Origin: an uncultured Paracoccaceae bacterium
Lineage (GTDB): Bacteria; Pseudomonadota; Alphaproteobacteria; Rhodobacterales; Rhodobacteraceae
Direction: 5' to 3'
Assembly (NCBI GenBank): GCA_913041145.1
Contig: CAJWHE010000003.1
Coordinates: 1 to 64,000 of the forward strand
DNA length: 64,000 bases
Below, in pieces: positions 35,854 through 46,074 of this stretch. A model generated the notes under the pieces. That model saw only the letters and a list, made by a program, of their open reading frames with translations. It did no database searches and was not told the DNA's origin. The position numbers and the translations under genes are program-made. Position 1 is the first letter of the stretch. The number at the start of each line of letters is the position of its first letter.

Positions 35854-37344
35854 TTAATACGCTCTCTTTCTTAAAAAACTTAATATAAGAATAGAGAGAA
35901 AGAGAAAAATTATTATAGGCCAGTCCAAAAATTTTGCATAAATTGTTTCAGTCCTAGGGCTTGGGATATTTACATCAATATATGTCGCCTCGTTCATGCT
36001 TGTTTTTGCAATAACTTCTCCTCTAGAATTTAAAACAGCCGAAATTCCGGTATTAGCAACGCGTATTAAAGGTAAACCCTGTTCAATTGCTCTCAGCTTC
36101 GCTTGGGCTAAATGTTGAAAAGGTCCCGAAAAGCTTCCAAACCAAGCATCATTTGTAATCTGAAGGATTAATCTAGCACGATTTTTTGAACTCACATTTC
36201 TAGGGAAAATTAATTCATAACAGATCAAAGGAATAACACTGCCAATTTCTGGAATCTCTAGGAATCGTTCACCCGTTCCCTCTACATAACCAGCCCCGTC
36301 TGCAGAAGCTAAACCCCTTAAACCCCAGGCACTGAACACCTCTCCAAAAGGAATGTATTCTCCAAAAGGCACAAGGTGTTTTTTATGGTATGTTGCCAGC
36401 AAGCGGCCTTTGGAGCCGACCAAAGCCAAAGCATTGCGAATACCCCCTTCGACTCGATCATTCGCACCTATTATAACGGGAACATCTGAGGCCGCTTTAG
36501 ATATATTCTGCAGGCTCTCTTTGGACTCTCTTAAAAGGAATGGAACTGAGGTTTCTGGCCATACAATTAAATCCAACGGTTCGGTTGAAGGTTCCTTGGT
36601 AAAATTTAACTGCCTTTGCCAAAACACAGGAACCATTTTTGTATCCCACTTTAAATTTTGAGGTGCATTAGGTTGAATCAACCGAACGATTTTCCCTGTA
36701 GGAGGATAATCTGGTGTTTGAAGGATTAAATATCCGTAACTCCACGAACCCACTAATAAAAAACTGGGTAAAATAACTCTAATAACCTTATATGATTTTA
36801 AAACTAGTGGAAGGCCTGAAATTAAAAGTGTTATCATTGTTAATCCATGCGGACCAACAACAGCACTCAATTGCGATATGGGGTGATCACTCCAGACATA
36901 CCCAATAAGTGACCAAGGAAACCCTGAAAATAGTTTAGTTCTTAGCAACTCAGCAGTTGTTAATAAAACTATTAGGGGTAAGACAATATCACCTCGATAT
37001 CTTAACAATGCTGATAGTCCATAAGCTAGCGCCCAAAATAACGACAACCCAGATGACATCAAAAGTAGAGCAAAGGGTGCTAACCAACTCTGATTTGAGC
37101 CCTCCAACAAAAATGGTTCAGTAATCCAAAACAATGAAATAGTAAAATAACCAAGTCCTGTGAAAAAACCGACTAAACCAGCCAACCTGAAATTCCCACA
37201 TTTTTGAGCAAGGAGAAAAGAAAGAAGCAGTGCGCACAAAGAAATTGGCCAGATTGACCATGGAGCCTGACCCAAAGCAGCCAAAGAACCTAAACCGAAT
37301 GCAAAACTTTCACTGATATATCTTTTATATTTCAATTTTTTCAA
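35854..37344 (-). CDS. lnt: Apolipoprotein N-acyltransferase
   Basis: Lnt adds the third acyl chain to lipoproteins in the inner membrane. The 496-residue protein has about seven membrane segments in the first 200 residues and one at the end, with a periplasmic nitrilase domain between. The catalytic triad is intact: Glu in LIVWPETSVPF, Lys in YHKKHLVPFGEYIPFGE, Cys in PLICYELIFPRNV. The start is uncertain: frame opens at TTG 37344 without a clear ribosome site. Located between corC and metK. Confidence 0.94.
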   Translation of the reverse strand: MKKLKYKRYISESFAFGLGSLAALGQAPWSIWPISLCALLLSFLLAQKCGNFRLAGLVGFFTGLGYFTISLFWITEPFLLEGSNQSWLAPFALLLMSSGLSLFWALAYGLSALLRYRGDIVLPLIVLLTTAELLRTKLFSGFPWSLIGYVWSDHPISQLSAVVGPHGLTMITLLISGLPLVLKSYKVIRVILPSFLLVGSWSYGYLILQTPDYPPTGKIVRLIQPNAPQNLKWDTKMVPVFWQRQLNFTKEPSTEPLDLIVWPETSVPFLLRESKESLQNISKAASDVPVIIGANDRVEGGIRNALALVGSKGRLLATYHKKHLVPFGEYIPFGEVFSAWGLRGLASADGAGYVEGTGERFLEIPEIGSVIPLICYELIFPRNVSSKNRARLILQITNDAWFGSFSGPFQHLAQAKLRAIEQGLPLIRVANTGISAVLNSRGEVIAKTSMNEATYIDVNIPSPRTETIYAKFLDWPIIIFLFLSILILSFLRKRAY

Positions 37345-37379
37345 AACTTTTTTGTCAAAAGTAATTTTAGTTAATCTAC

Positions 37380-38255
37380 CTATGGCATTATAACTCTAAT
37401 TCGTTTTATACGCCTGGGATCTGCATCTAAGATTATAAATTCTGCACCAGAGGGATGTTTTACAATTTCATACCTTGCTGGCACCCGACCTATCAGTACA
37501 AACACTAAACCACCCAATGTATCAATTTCATCATCCATTTCATCGTCAGATAACCTTAGACCAATTTCTTCCTCAAATTCTTCTAAAGGTGCTCTAGCTT
37601 GAACAACATAATGCCCCGGTTTTTCTAGCTTCCACAAATCTACCTCTTCGATATCATGTTCATCCTCAATTTCTCCTACCACTTGTTCAATCAAATCCTC
37701 GATTGTCACAAGACCATCAACACCGCCATACTCGTCTATCACCAATGCTAAATGTTTTCTCTCTGCTTGCATTTTTGATAATAAAACACCGATCGTCATT
37801 GAGGGAGGCACGAACAAAACTGGTCTAACCATCGCTTTTATATTGAATTCTTTTGACGCTCCGTTAAAACCATATCTTAAAGATAAGTCCTTTAAATGTA
37901 ACAAACCCACTGGGTTATCCAACGTATCTTTAAACACAGGTAACCTGGTTAAGCCACTATCTCTGAAAACTTTTACCACCTCATTTAAACTTACATCAAC
38001 CGGTACAGAAACAATTTCTGCACGAGGTATTGCTACATCCTCTACATGCTTTAAACTTAAATTTCGAACATCCAGGTTAGATAACGGAACTTCCAGACTA
38101 GGAGTAACTGCAACAGTCTTAGAAAAGACCCTAACTCTTCGAAAAATTTTATAGAGTAACTCCATTACACGACTAGTTTGTTCGTGGTGATTATTTGTCT
38201 GACTGGCACGCGCGCTATGCGCTGCGGTCGACGAACCTTCTTTATTATCGCCCAT
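37380..38255 (-). CDS. corC: CBS-domain hemolysin-related protein (CorC)
   Basis: The 291-residue protein has a CBS pair (about residues 65-190: VPRAEIVSVPVDVSLNEVVKVF and DEYGGVDGLVTIEDLIEQVVGEI-type elements) followed by a CorC_HlyC domain (LGGLVFVLIGRVPARYE). It lacks the DUF21 membrane part. Linked to Mg/Co efflux in enterobacteria, but the true role is debated. ATG 38255 follows AAGGA; the TTG at 38312 would overlap ybeY. Operon with ybeY and phoH upstream and lnt downstream. Confidence 0.93.
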   Translation of the reverse strand: MGDNKEGSSTAAHSARASQTNNHHEQTSRVMELLYKIFRRVRVFSKTVAVTPSLEVPLSNLDVRNLSLKHVEDVAIPRAEIVSVPVDVSLNEVVKVFRDSGLTRLPVFKDTLDNPVGLLHLKDLSLRYGFNGASKEFNIKAMVRPVLFVPPSMTIGVLLSKMQAERKHLALVIDEYGGVDGLVTIEDLIEQVVGEIEDEHDIEEVDLWKLEKPGHYVVQARAPLEEFEEEIGLRLSDDEMDDEIDTLGGLVFVLIGRVPARYEIVKHPSGAEFIILDADPRRIKRIRVIMP

Positions 38256-38292
38256 TTTTCCTTTTCCAAAAATAATGTTTAATATGATATTC

Positions 38293-38790
38293 TTATTTGT
38301 ATGGGTCTTCAATACCTAGTTTTTTTAGTATGCGGATCTCAATACCTTCCATTAATACTGCATCTTTCTCCAAAATATGATCAAAGCCAAGTAAATGCAT
38401 AGTGCCATGGACAGCTAAATGTGTTAAGTGGTCAGTGGGCAGTCGACCAGCGAGCTTTGCCTCTTCAACGCAAAAATTGTAAGCAAATGCTAGATCCCCC
38501 AACTCATTTTCGTGTTTTTCTAAAAATTTTGGTTTTGGGGGTAATATGCCTGGTTTTTGAGCTAACCTTTCCTCAGCAGGCCAGCTTAACACATTAGTAA
38601 CTTCTTCTTTATTCCTAAACTCTGAATTTAAAGTAGCAATTCGACTGTCACTACACCCCAACACACTGATCTGAAAGCGGCTATCAATTCCTAATTGTTC
38701 TAAAGTTACTGAACACGCTCTTTCTATTAGTTTTATAAAGCTCAGACTATTCCAGCCGTCATCTTCAATAGAAACTTCAACCTTTGCCAT
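38293..38790 (-). CDS. ybeY: Endoribonuclease YbeY
   Basis: YbeY takes part in 16S rRNA 3' end maturation and ribosome quality control. The 165-residue protein has the metal-binding HLAVHGTMHLLGFDH (H-x3-H-x5-H) and the upstream NVLSWPAEE and LGDLAFAYN. It overlaps the end of phoH by 14 bases; ybeZ-ybeY-ybeX-lnt is the classic order and is kept here. Confidence 0.96.
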   Translation of the reverse strand: MAKVEVSIEDDGWNSLSFIKLIERACSVTLEQLGIDSRFQISVLGCSDSRIATLNSEFRNKEEVTNVLSWPAEERLAQKPGILPPKPKFLEKHENELGDLAFAYNFCVEEAKLAGRLPTDHLTHLAVHGTMHLLGFDHILEKDAVLMEGIEIRILKKLGIEDPYK

Positions 38791-39787
38791 TTACTTCTTC
38801 ATATGCTTCTATAATTTTAGCTACCAAACTATGTCGAACAACATCTCTTGATGTAAAGTATCTGAAAGCAACATCTGTAAGTTTTTTCAAAAGCTCTTCC
38901 GCCTCCCATAATCCAGATTTTGTTCCCCGTGGAAGATCAATTTGTGTCCGATCACCAGTAACCACCATTCTAGAACCTTGACCAAGTCGCGTTAAAAACA
39001 TTTTCATTTGCATGGTTGTTGCATTTTGGGCTTCATCTAAAACTACAAATGCATTGGTTAAGGTTCTACCCCGCATGAATGCAAGTGGCGCTATCTCTAT
39101 CTTCTTGTCCTCTATTAACTTAGAGGTCTGCTTCCCAGGAAGAAAGTCGTTTAAAGCATCATAAAGTGGTTGCATAAACGGGTCTACTTTATCCTTCATG
39201 TCTCCCGGCAAAAATCCCAATCGCTCTCCAGCTTCTACGGCTGGCCTACTTAGTATAATTTTATCTACCTTTCCTGCCATGAGCATATTAACTCCAACAG
39301 CTACCGCTAAATATGTTTTTCCTGTTCCAGCGGGGCCGATACCAAATACCAAATCGTTTTCGAACAAGGCCATTACATAATTTTTTTGTGCCTGCGTGCG
39401 GGGAACAACTAGCTTCTTTCGCGTCTTAACTCCAAAACCACCTTCTGCTATCGTTTTTGTTCCGCTATTATCGTCTAATTTTTTTTGCCCAGTACTGTTA
39501 AGCATATGTAACTCTGTCTCGATATCAAACGAGTCTAAGCCTTTTTTTTCTTCCAAACGTAAATAAAAACCTTTTAATACCCGAGCAGCCTCTTCTTTGG
39601 ACTCTCCTACAACAAAAAGCTGATTACCTTTCCTAATAATGTCGACTGATAAGGCAGATTCAATTTTAGATATATTTTGATCAAATTCTCCACATAAATC
39701 TATAAGTAATCTGTTATCCGAAAATTCAAGAGAAAGTTGATCACCCCCCTTACCATTTTTCAATTGCTTCAAAGAATTAATCTTCAA
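38777..39787 (-). CDS. ybeZ: PhoH-like ATPase (YbeZ)
   Basis: A 336-residue P-loop protein: a KH-like N-terminus, then LVFGIGPAGTGKTYLAVAVG (Walker A), VDKIILSRPAVEAGERLGFLPGD and FVVLDEAQNATTMQMKMFLTR. YbeZ partners YbeY in RNA processing. Translation starts at TTG 39787, six bases after a strong AAGGAG, and there is no ATG nearby. A 125-base gap separates it from miaB. Confidence 0.95.
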   Translation of the reverse strand: MKINSLKQLKNGKGGDQLSLEFSDNRLLIDLCGEFDQNISKIESALSVDIIRKGNQLFVVGESKEEAARVLKGFYLRLEEKKGLDSFDIETELHMLNSTGQKKLDDNSGTKTIAEGGFGVKTRKKLVVPRTQAQKNYVMALFENDLVFGIGPAGTGKTYLAVAVGVNMLMAGKVDKIILSRPAVEAGERLGFLPGDMKDKVDPFMQPLYDALNDFLPGKQTSKLIEDKKIEIAPLAFMRGRTLTNAFVVLDEAQNATTMQMKMFLTRLGQGSRMVVTGDRTQIDLPRGTKSGLWEAEELLKKLTDVAFRYFTSRDVVRHSLVAKIIEAYEEVNGKG

Positions 39788-39912
39788 TTATCACTCCTTA
39801 GATTAGGTTCAAATACTTCAGGCTCACAATAAAATTAAGCAAACCTTGTCTCCTTTTTATAGAAGACAAAAAAGATGTTATCCCAAATGTTTCTAAAATC
39901 AAGACAGGTAAT

Positions 39913-41235
39913 TCAAATGAGTAACTCTCCAGAAAGAGAATTTGTTAAACTTTCAACAACTTTTACTGGTTTTACTGTTCCAATAAACTCCGTTGGAGCT
40001 ACCACATGCACAGCATGTAAATACTCAGATTTTCCTATAAGTTGCCCTACTTTTCGACCAGGCTTTTCGAATAATACAGAAAGTGTTTTACCTACCATGT
40101 TACTTTGAACTTCTTTTTGCTGAATCGTTAATAGGGCCTGTAACTTATGCAACCGCTCAACTGCAATTTCTTTAGGGACTGCATCTTTTTCAGCAGCAGG
40201 TGTTCCTGGCCGTGCGGAGTATCTAAAAGAGTAGGCCTGCCCAAACTTAACCTCACGCACTAGATCAAGTGTCTCTTGAAAATCTAAATCAGTTTCTCCA
40301 GGAAAACCTACTATGAAATCTCCTGACAAAAGGAGGTCTGACCTAATAGATCGAAGTGATTTAATAATCTGTTTATAACTCTTTGATGTATGTTTTCGGT
40401 TCATTGCCTTTAATATTCGATCAGATCCAGATTGCACAGGCAAATGAAGATAAGGCATTAATTTTTCATGAGTTCCAAAAGCACTTATCAACTCTTCGTC
40501 CATATCATTAGGGTGCGAAGTGGTGAACCTAATACGCAATAAATCTTGAATTGTTGATAATTCTTCTATCAGACGTGTCAGACTCCAGCTCTGACCTTCA
40601 AACTCTCCATGGTAAGCGTTAACATTTTGACCTAAAAGAGTAACCTCCCTTACGCCTCTACTAACAAGTTCTTTTGCTTCTTTTACTACTCTAGTTGGAT
40701 CCCTACTAACCTCAACCCCACGGGTATAGGGCACAACACAGAATGAACAAAATTTATCACAACCTTCTTGCACTGTTAAGAAAGCCGATGGCCCACGCTT
40801 AGACAATGGCCGTTTTGGTAAATGTAAAAACTTATCTTCAACAGGAAAATCGGTATCTAAAGCTTTTTTATTTTTATGCACCTTATCTATTAAAGAAGGT
40901 AATCTATGATATGCTTGTGGACCAACAACCAGATCAACAATTGGTTGTCTATTTATTATCTCTTGGCCTTCTGCTTGCGCCACACAACCTGCAACACCAA
41001 TCTTTAAATTTGGGTTTTCGGTTTTTAAAGTTTTTAAACGCCCTAGTTCTGAGTAAACCTTTTCTGCGGCTTTTTCACGGATATGACATGTATTGAGTAA
41101 TATCATATCTGCCTGGTTAATATTATCTGTTTGAGTATAACCTTTGCCCTGAAAACTTTCGATCATTCGTTCACTATCATAAACGTTCATTTGGCAACCG
41201 TATGTCTTAACAAAGACTTTTTTTATATCTACCAT
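39913..41235 (-). CDS. miaB: tRNA-2-methylthio-N6-dimethylallyladenosine synthase MiaB
   Basis: A radical-SAM methylthiotransferase acting on i6A37. The N-terminal UPF0004 domain has the three Fe-S cysteines (KTYGCQMNVYDS, NTCHIRE, VAGCVAQ); the radical-SAM CxxxCxxC is CDKFCSFC; and a TRAM domain closes the 440 residues (VLFEKPGRKVGQLIGKSEYLHAVHV). It heads the miaB-ybeZ-ybeY-corC-lnt run. Confidence 0.97.
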   Translation of the reverse strand: MVDIKKVFVKTYGCQMNVYDSERMIESFQGKGYTQTDNINQADMILLNTCHIREKAAEKVYSELGRLKTLKTENPNLKIGVAGCVAQAEGQEIINRQPIVDLVVGPQAYHRLPSLIDKVHKNKKALDTDFPVEDKFLHLPKRPLSKRGPSAFLTVQEGCDKFCSFCVVPYTRGVEVSRDPTRVVKEAKELVSRGVREVTLLGQNVNAYHGEFEGQSWSLTRLIEELSTIQDLLRIRFTTSHPNDMDEELISAFGTHEKLMPYLHLPVQSGSDRILKAMNRKHTSKSYKQIIKSLRSIRSDLLLSGDFIVGFPGETDLDFQETLDLVREVKFGQAYSFRYSARPGTPAAEKDAVPKEIAVERLHKLQALLTIQQKEVQSNMVGKTLSVLFEKPGRKVGQLIGKSEYLHAVHVVAPTEFIGTVKPVKVVESLTNSLSGELLI

Positions 41236-41423
41236 TTAAAACCTTGAATCCTCTAATTAGTAGCACTTAACCTAGAACTGCATCTCTTGCAATTGTTCGG
41301 TTTTTACGTTCCTAATTTTTTAATTTTATCACTTTTAAGATTGACCTATCCCATTTTGATTGAATAAGGAGGTAATTACTATATTGGGATATGTCTGGGT
41401 TTAAAATTCATAAAGGACATTTT

Positions 41424-42572
41424 ATGAGACTATCAAATTGCCATAATTTTAAAGATTTTCGAAAGTTAGCAAAAAAGAGACTACCTGCACCGATTTTCCA
41501 CTATATTGATGGCGCAGCAGATGATGAGATCACTTACAAAAGGAATACTTCTGCATATGATGATGTAGACTTAATACCAAGCGTATTAGCTGGTGTTGAA
41601 AAAGTTGATCTTTCAACAACCATTTTTGGAAAAAAAATTGATATGCCACTCTTTTGTGCTCCTACGGCTGTCCAACGATTATTCCATCACGACGGCGAGC
41701 GTGCTGTAGCAAAAGCTGCTGAAAAATATGGAACTATGTTTGGTGTGTCGTCTTTAGGCACAGTAAGCGTTGAGGAAATAAGCGAGTTAATAAACACTCC
41801 CAAAATGTTTCAATTTTATTTTCATAAAGATCGTGGGCTAAACGATAGTATGATTGAGAGAGCTAAAGAATCAAAATTTGATGTCCTAGCACTTACAGTA
41901 GATACTATTACTGGAGGGAATCGTGAGCGTGATCTTAGAACTGGATTCAGTATACCTCCTAAACTAACTCCTGCCAGTATGCTAAGCTTTATTCTTAAAC
42001 CAAAATGGGGTATAAATTTTTTAACCAAAGCTAAATTTGAATTACCACATCTTCAAGATTATGTAGCAGCTGGAACTAATGCTACGACATCAATAGGGTC
42101 ATATTTTTCTAATATGCTAGACCAATCGATGAACTGGAACGATGCTGAAAAACTATGTTCTCAATGGGGAGGGCATTTTGCATTAAAAGGTATTATGAGT
42201 GTCGAAGATGCGAAAAGGGCCGTCGATATTGGCTGTACTGGGATTATGGTGTCAAACCATGGTGGCCGCCAACTAGATGGTTCCCGAGCACCCTTTGACC
42301 AGTTAGCTGAAATAGTTGATGCTGTTGGTGATAAAATTGATGTGATTTGTGAAGGTGGTATTCAACGAGGCACTCATGTTCTAAAAGCGTTATCTATCGG
42401 AGCTAAAGCATGTTCTGGTGGAAGGCTATATCTTTATGCACTGGCTGCAGCAGGACAGGCAGGCGTAGAACGAGCTTTAGGCCAATATCGGTCTGAATTA
42501 GAGCGAGATATGAAACTTATGGGGTGTACATCTGTAGATCAGCTTAATCGATCTAACCTAAGGTTTCGTTAA
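41424..42572 (+). CDS. FMN-dependent alpha-hydroxy-acid oxidase/dehydrogenase (LldD family), copy 2
   Basis: A 382-residue LldD-family protein with PIFHYIDGAADDEIT (substrate Tyr), LFCAPTAVQRLFHHDGE, the active-site MVSNHGGRQLDGSRA and DVICEGGIQRGTHVLKAL. It is distinct from copy 1 in active-site loops (HYIDGAADDE against YDYCETGSWT), which suggests different hydroxy-acid substrates; this copy looks closer to classical L-lactate dehydrogenases. ATG 41424 lies seven bases after AAAGGA; an in-frame ATG at 41391 has none. Confidence 0.92.
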   Translation: MRLSNCHNFKDFRKLAKKRLPAPIFHYIDGAADDEITYKRNTSAYDDVDLIPSVLAGVEKVDLSTTIFGKKIDMPLFCAPTAVQRLFHHDGERAVAKAAEKYGTMFGVSSLGTVSVEEISELINTPKMFQFYFHKDRGLNDSMIERAKESKFDVLALTVDTITGGNRERDLRTGFSIPPKLTPASMLSFILKPKWGINFLTKAKFELPHLQDYVAAGTNATTSIGSYFSNMLDQSMNWNDAEKLCSQWGGHFALKGIMSVEDAKRAVDIGCTGIMVSNHGGRQLDGSRAPFDQLAEIVDAVGDKIDVICEGGIQRGTHVLKALSIGAKACSGGRLYLYALAAAGQAGVERALGQYRSELERDMKLMGCTSVDQLNRSNLRFR

Positions 42573-42678
42573 TATTAAATTATTAAAGTTTATAACTTAT
42601 AAACAGTATTACTTTACTAAAGTACTCTGATCAGGCATTCACTGAAACCGGTTGATCTTAAATTTAAAAAAAAGTCTT

Positions 42679-43278
42679 ATGGTAAAAAACTCATCAGAAA
42701 AAAATGAACATGGCCTTTCTGCAACTTCAATAGTTGACAGTATTAAAAGCCTACCAAAAAATCTTTTACCACCCGTTGAGAAATGGAATCCTCCTTTTTG
42801 TGGAAACTTAGATATCCGTATAGCTCGGGATGGAACCTGGTTTTACCTTGGCACACCGATTGGTAGACCAGAACTTGTTAAACTATTCTCATCAATTCTT
42901 AAAAAGGAAGAAGATAAGTATTTTCTAGTCACCCCTGTAGAAAAAGTGGGAATTACCGTAGATGATGCACCCTTTGTTGCCGTTGATTTTAATCAACAAA
43001 ATCAAGGTGGATCAAACGTTCTAATTTTTGAGACCCAAGTAGGAGACGAAATTATTGCTGGACCGTTAAACCCAATATGGGTCAGCATAAACCAAGAAAC
43101 TAAAGAACCCTCACCATACATATTGGTTAGAAGAAATTTGGAAGCCCTAATAGATCGAAAAAGTTTCTATCGTCTGGCTGATATAGGTTCCCATACTGAG
43201 ATAGAAAATCAAAATTGGTTTGGTGTTTGGTCAAGTAATAAGTTTTTTCCTCTTATTCTATCAGATGAGTTAGAGTAA
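42679..43278 (+). CDS. DUF1285 family protein
   Basis: A 199-residue protein of the DUF1285 family: PPVEKWNPPFCGNLDIRIARDGTWFYLGTPIGRPELVKLFSSIL and YFLVTPVEKVGITVDDAPFVAVDF. The fold is known as two small beta domains but the function is not. I take ATG 42679, as the frame upstream depends on a TTG; neither has a strong ribosome site. Its stop is three bases from the stop of convergent polA. Confidence 0.88.
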   Translation: MVKNSSEKNEHGLSATSIVDSIKSLPKNLLPPVEKWNPPFCGNLDIRIARDGTWFYLGTPIGRPELVKLFSSILKKEEDKYFLVTPVEKVGITVDDAPFVAVDFNQQNQGGSNVLIFETQVGDEIIAGPLNPIWVSINQETKEPSPYILVRRNLEALIDRKSFYRLADIGSHTEIENQNWFGVWSSNKFFPLILSDELE

Positions 43279-43281
43279 GAA

Positions 43282-46074
43282 TTAATGAGCTTCTGCCCAA
43301 CTTTGTCCGACACCTGCCTCCACGGTTAATGGAACTGTCATCTTGACGGTGGGCTCACCTGCCTTTTCCATAACAGATTTTACGATAGATATTGTTTTAT
43401 CAATTGCATCATCAGCCACTTCGAAAATTAACTCATCATGGACCTGAAGTAGCATTTTAGCTGGTAAATCCTTTATTGCATTAGGCATCCTTATCATTGC
43501 CCTACGTATTATATCTGCCGCCGTTCCCTGAATAGGTGCATTGATAGCCGCTCTCCACGCAAAACCTGAATGAGGTCCCTTAACATTAATATTGGGTGTA
43601 TTTATTCTTCTGCCAAATAAAGTCTGTACATAGCCATTCTCCTTTGCAAACTCTTTGGTCTGATCCATATAAACCTTAATACCAGGAAACCTTTCAAAGT
43701 ACCGGTCGATAAATGCTTGAGCTTTTGCTCGTGGAATCCTAAGGTTTCTTGCCAAACCAAAGCCAGATATTCCATATATTACACCAAAGTTGATTGCTTT
43801 AGCTTGACGCCTAATAGAGGGATCCATTCCTTCTAACGGAACATCAAACATCTCAGATGCTGTAAGTGCATGGATATCCACACCATCCCTAAAAGCTTTT
43901 TTAAGTTCATCTATACCTGCAATTTCTGCCAAAACTCTTAACTCTATTTGACTATAATCAAGGCTAACAAGTTTAAAGCCTGGTTCGGCAATAAATGCCT
44001 CTCTAATCTTTCGTCCTTCATCAGACCGTATTGGAATATTTTGTAGATTTGGGTCACTTGAAGAAAAGCGACCAGTATTTGTACCTGAAATTAGATAGGA
44101 AGTATGAACTCTCCCAGTATCTTTGTTTATATGTTCTTGAAGCGCATCCGTATAAGTGGATTTCAGTTTTGCCAATTGGCGCCAATCCAAAACAAGCCCT
44201 GGCAAAGCGTGCTCAGTCGAAAGGTCTTCCAAAATATCTGCCCCAGTACTGTAAGCGCCAGTCTTACCTTTTGTTCCACCTGAAAATTTCATTTTTTCAA
44301 AAAGAATTTCACCAAGTTGCTTTGGCGACCCAAGGTTAAATGTTTCCCCTGCTAACTCATGAATTTCATATTCTAAACTAGCCATTTTTTGAGCAAATGA
44401 GTTTGACATTCTACTCAAAATATCTCGGTCAACCTTTACCCCAGTTAATTCCATATTAGCCAAAATTGGAACTAATGGTCTTTCTAAACTTTCATAAATA
44501 TTCGTGACACGTTTTTTGTGAAGTTCAGATTTGAACAAACACCATAGCCTCATTGTTATATCTGCGTCCTCTGAAGCATATTTAACTGCCTCAGGTACTG
44601 TCACTCGATCAAAAGTAATTACTGCCTTTCCAGACCCTAAAAGTGATTTGATTGGGATTGGCTTATAATTTAGATATCGTTCACTTAAACTGTCCATTGA
44701 GTGATTATGCAGTCCTGCGTTTAATGAATAGCTTAACAACATCGTGTCATCAATTGGAGAAATATTAATACCTAGCAAATATAAAATTTTTGCATCATAT
44801 TTCATATTTTGACCTATTTTAAGAATACTTTCATCTTCCAGAACAGGCCTTAGTAAATTTAGTGTAGTTTCAAAATCGAGCTGACCATCAACCAATACCT
44901 CTGCTCCAAATAAATCATTATTATTTTCTACATGGGACAAGGGAATATAACATGCATGGCCAGGTTTAATACACAATGATATCCCAACCAAATCAGCCAT
45001 CATTTCATTTAAAGAGGTAGTTTCAGTATCAATTGCCACGTAACCAATCTCATAGATATTGGATATCCATTTATTTAAAGTCTCTATCTCGGTGATATGT
45101 TCGTATAAGACGTCATTAAAATCACTTAATCCCATATCTTCTGGTAAAAGTTCGGAGGGGGTTTTATCAACCTCAGGTTGTGCAATCTTAAACTTTGTAG
45201 CTATTCTATTCGTTAATGTACGAAACTCCATCTCATGAAGGAATTTTATAAGCTTTTCTGGGTCAGGCTCTCGAACCTCCAAGTCGTCTATAGTGAAGCC
45301 AATAGGCGTAGAGATATCCAACTTAACCAAACGCTTGGATAGTTTGATTTGTTCTGCAAAATTAATAAGAGCTTCACGTCGTTTTGGTTGCTTAATCTCT
45401 CCTGCTCTCTCTAATAGGGTTTCTAAATCTCCAAACTCATTAATTAATAAGGCTGCAGTCTTTATACCAATACCGGGGGCTCCAGGAACGTTATCAGTAG
45501 AGTCCCCAGCTAGAGCTTGTACATCTATTACCTTCTCCGGAAACACTCCAAACTTCTCAAAAACTCCATCTCTATCAATAGTCTTATTTTTCATGGCATC
45601 AAACATCTCAACACCATCCCCAACCAGCTGCATTAAATCTTTATCACTCGATATAATGGTGCATATCCCTCCAAGGGATCTTGCTTGAATCGCTAAGGTA
45701 GCTATAATATCATCAGCTTCATACCCGACCATCTCCTCACAAGCTATATTAAAAGCCTCAGTGGCTAGACGAGTTAAGGGCATCTGAGGTCTTAAATCTT
45801 CAGGCATTGCCTCCCGATTAGCCTTGTATTTGTCATAAATGTCATTTCGAAAAGTATGACTTCCCTTATCAAAGATTACAGCAATATGTGTCGGAGCATT
45901 CGCACCAGTATTACCTTCAATATACCTTTGAAGCATATTACAGAAACCACTTACCGCTCCTATTGGAAGCCCGTCAGACTTACGTGTTAATGGTGGCAGA
46001 GCATGATAAGCACGAAAAATAAAAGCTGACCCATCAATTAAGTGCAGATGATGACCTTTACCAAAGCTCATCAT
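43282..46074 (-). CDS. polA: DNA polymerase I
   Basis: A 930-residue three-domain Pol I: 5'-3' exonuclease (about 1-290; FDKGSHTFR, YEADDIIATLA), 3'-5' proofreading domain with the acidic residues present (VAIDTETTSLN, GQNMKYDAKIL, YASEDADITMRLW), and polymerase domain with motif A (LDYSQIELRVLAEI), motif B (RRQAKAINFGVIYG) and motif C (QVHDELIFE). The first ATG (46074) overlaps the stop of the upstream zinc-finger gene as TAATG, supporting this start. It works in gap repair and Okazaki fragment processing. Confidence 0.97.
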   Translation of the reverse strand: MMSFGKGHHLHLIDGSAFIFRAYHALPPLTRKSDGLPIGAVSGFCNMLQRYIEGNTGANAPTHIAVIFDKGSHTFRNDIYDKYKANREAMPEDLRPQMPLTRLATEAFNIACEEMVGYEADDIIATLAIQARSLGGICTIISSDKDLMQLVGDGVEMFDAMKNKTIDRDGVFEKFGVFPEKVIDVQALAGDSTDNVPGAPGIGIKTAALLINEFGDLETLLERAGEIKQPKRREALINFAEQIKLSKRLVKLDISTPIGFTIDDLEVREPDPEKLIKFLHEMEFRTLTNRIATKFKIAQPEVDKTPSELLPEDMGLSDFNDVLYEHITEIETLNKWISNIYEIGYVAIDTETTSLNEMMADLVGISLCIKPGHACYIPLSHVENNNDLFGAEVLVDGQLDFETTLNLLRPVLEDESILKIGQNMKYDAKILYLLGINISPIDDTMLLSYSLNAGLHNHSMDSLSERYLNYKPIPIKSLLGSGKAVITFDRVTVPEAVKYASEDADITMRLWCLFKSELHKKRVTNIYESLERPLVPILANMELTGVKVDRDILSRMSNSFAQKMASLEYEIHELAGETFNLGSPKQLGEILFEKMKFSGGTKGKTGAYSTGADILEDLSTEHALPGLVLDWRQLAKLKSTYTDALQEHINKDTGRVHTSYLISGTNTGRFSSSDPNLQNIPIRSDEGRKIREAFIAEPGFKLVSLDYSQIELRVLAEIAGIDELKKAFRDGVDIHALTASEMFDVPLEGMDPSIRRQAKAINFGVIYGISGFGLARNLRIPRAKAQAFIDRYFERFPGIKVYMDQTKEFAKENGYVQTLFGRRINTPNINVKGPHSGFAWRAAINAPIQGTAADIIRRAMIRMPNAIKDLPAKMLLQVHDELIFEVADDAIDKTISIVKSVMEKAGEPTVKMTVPLTVEAGVGQSWAEAH

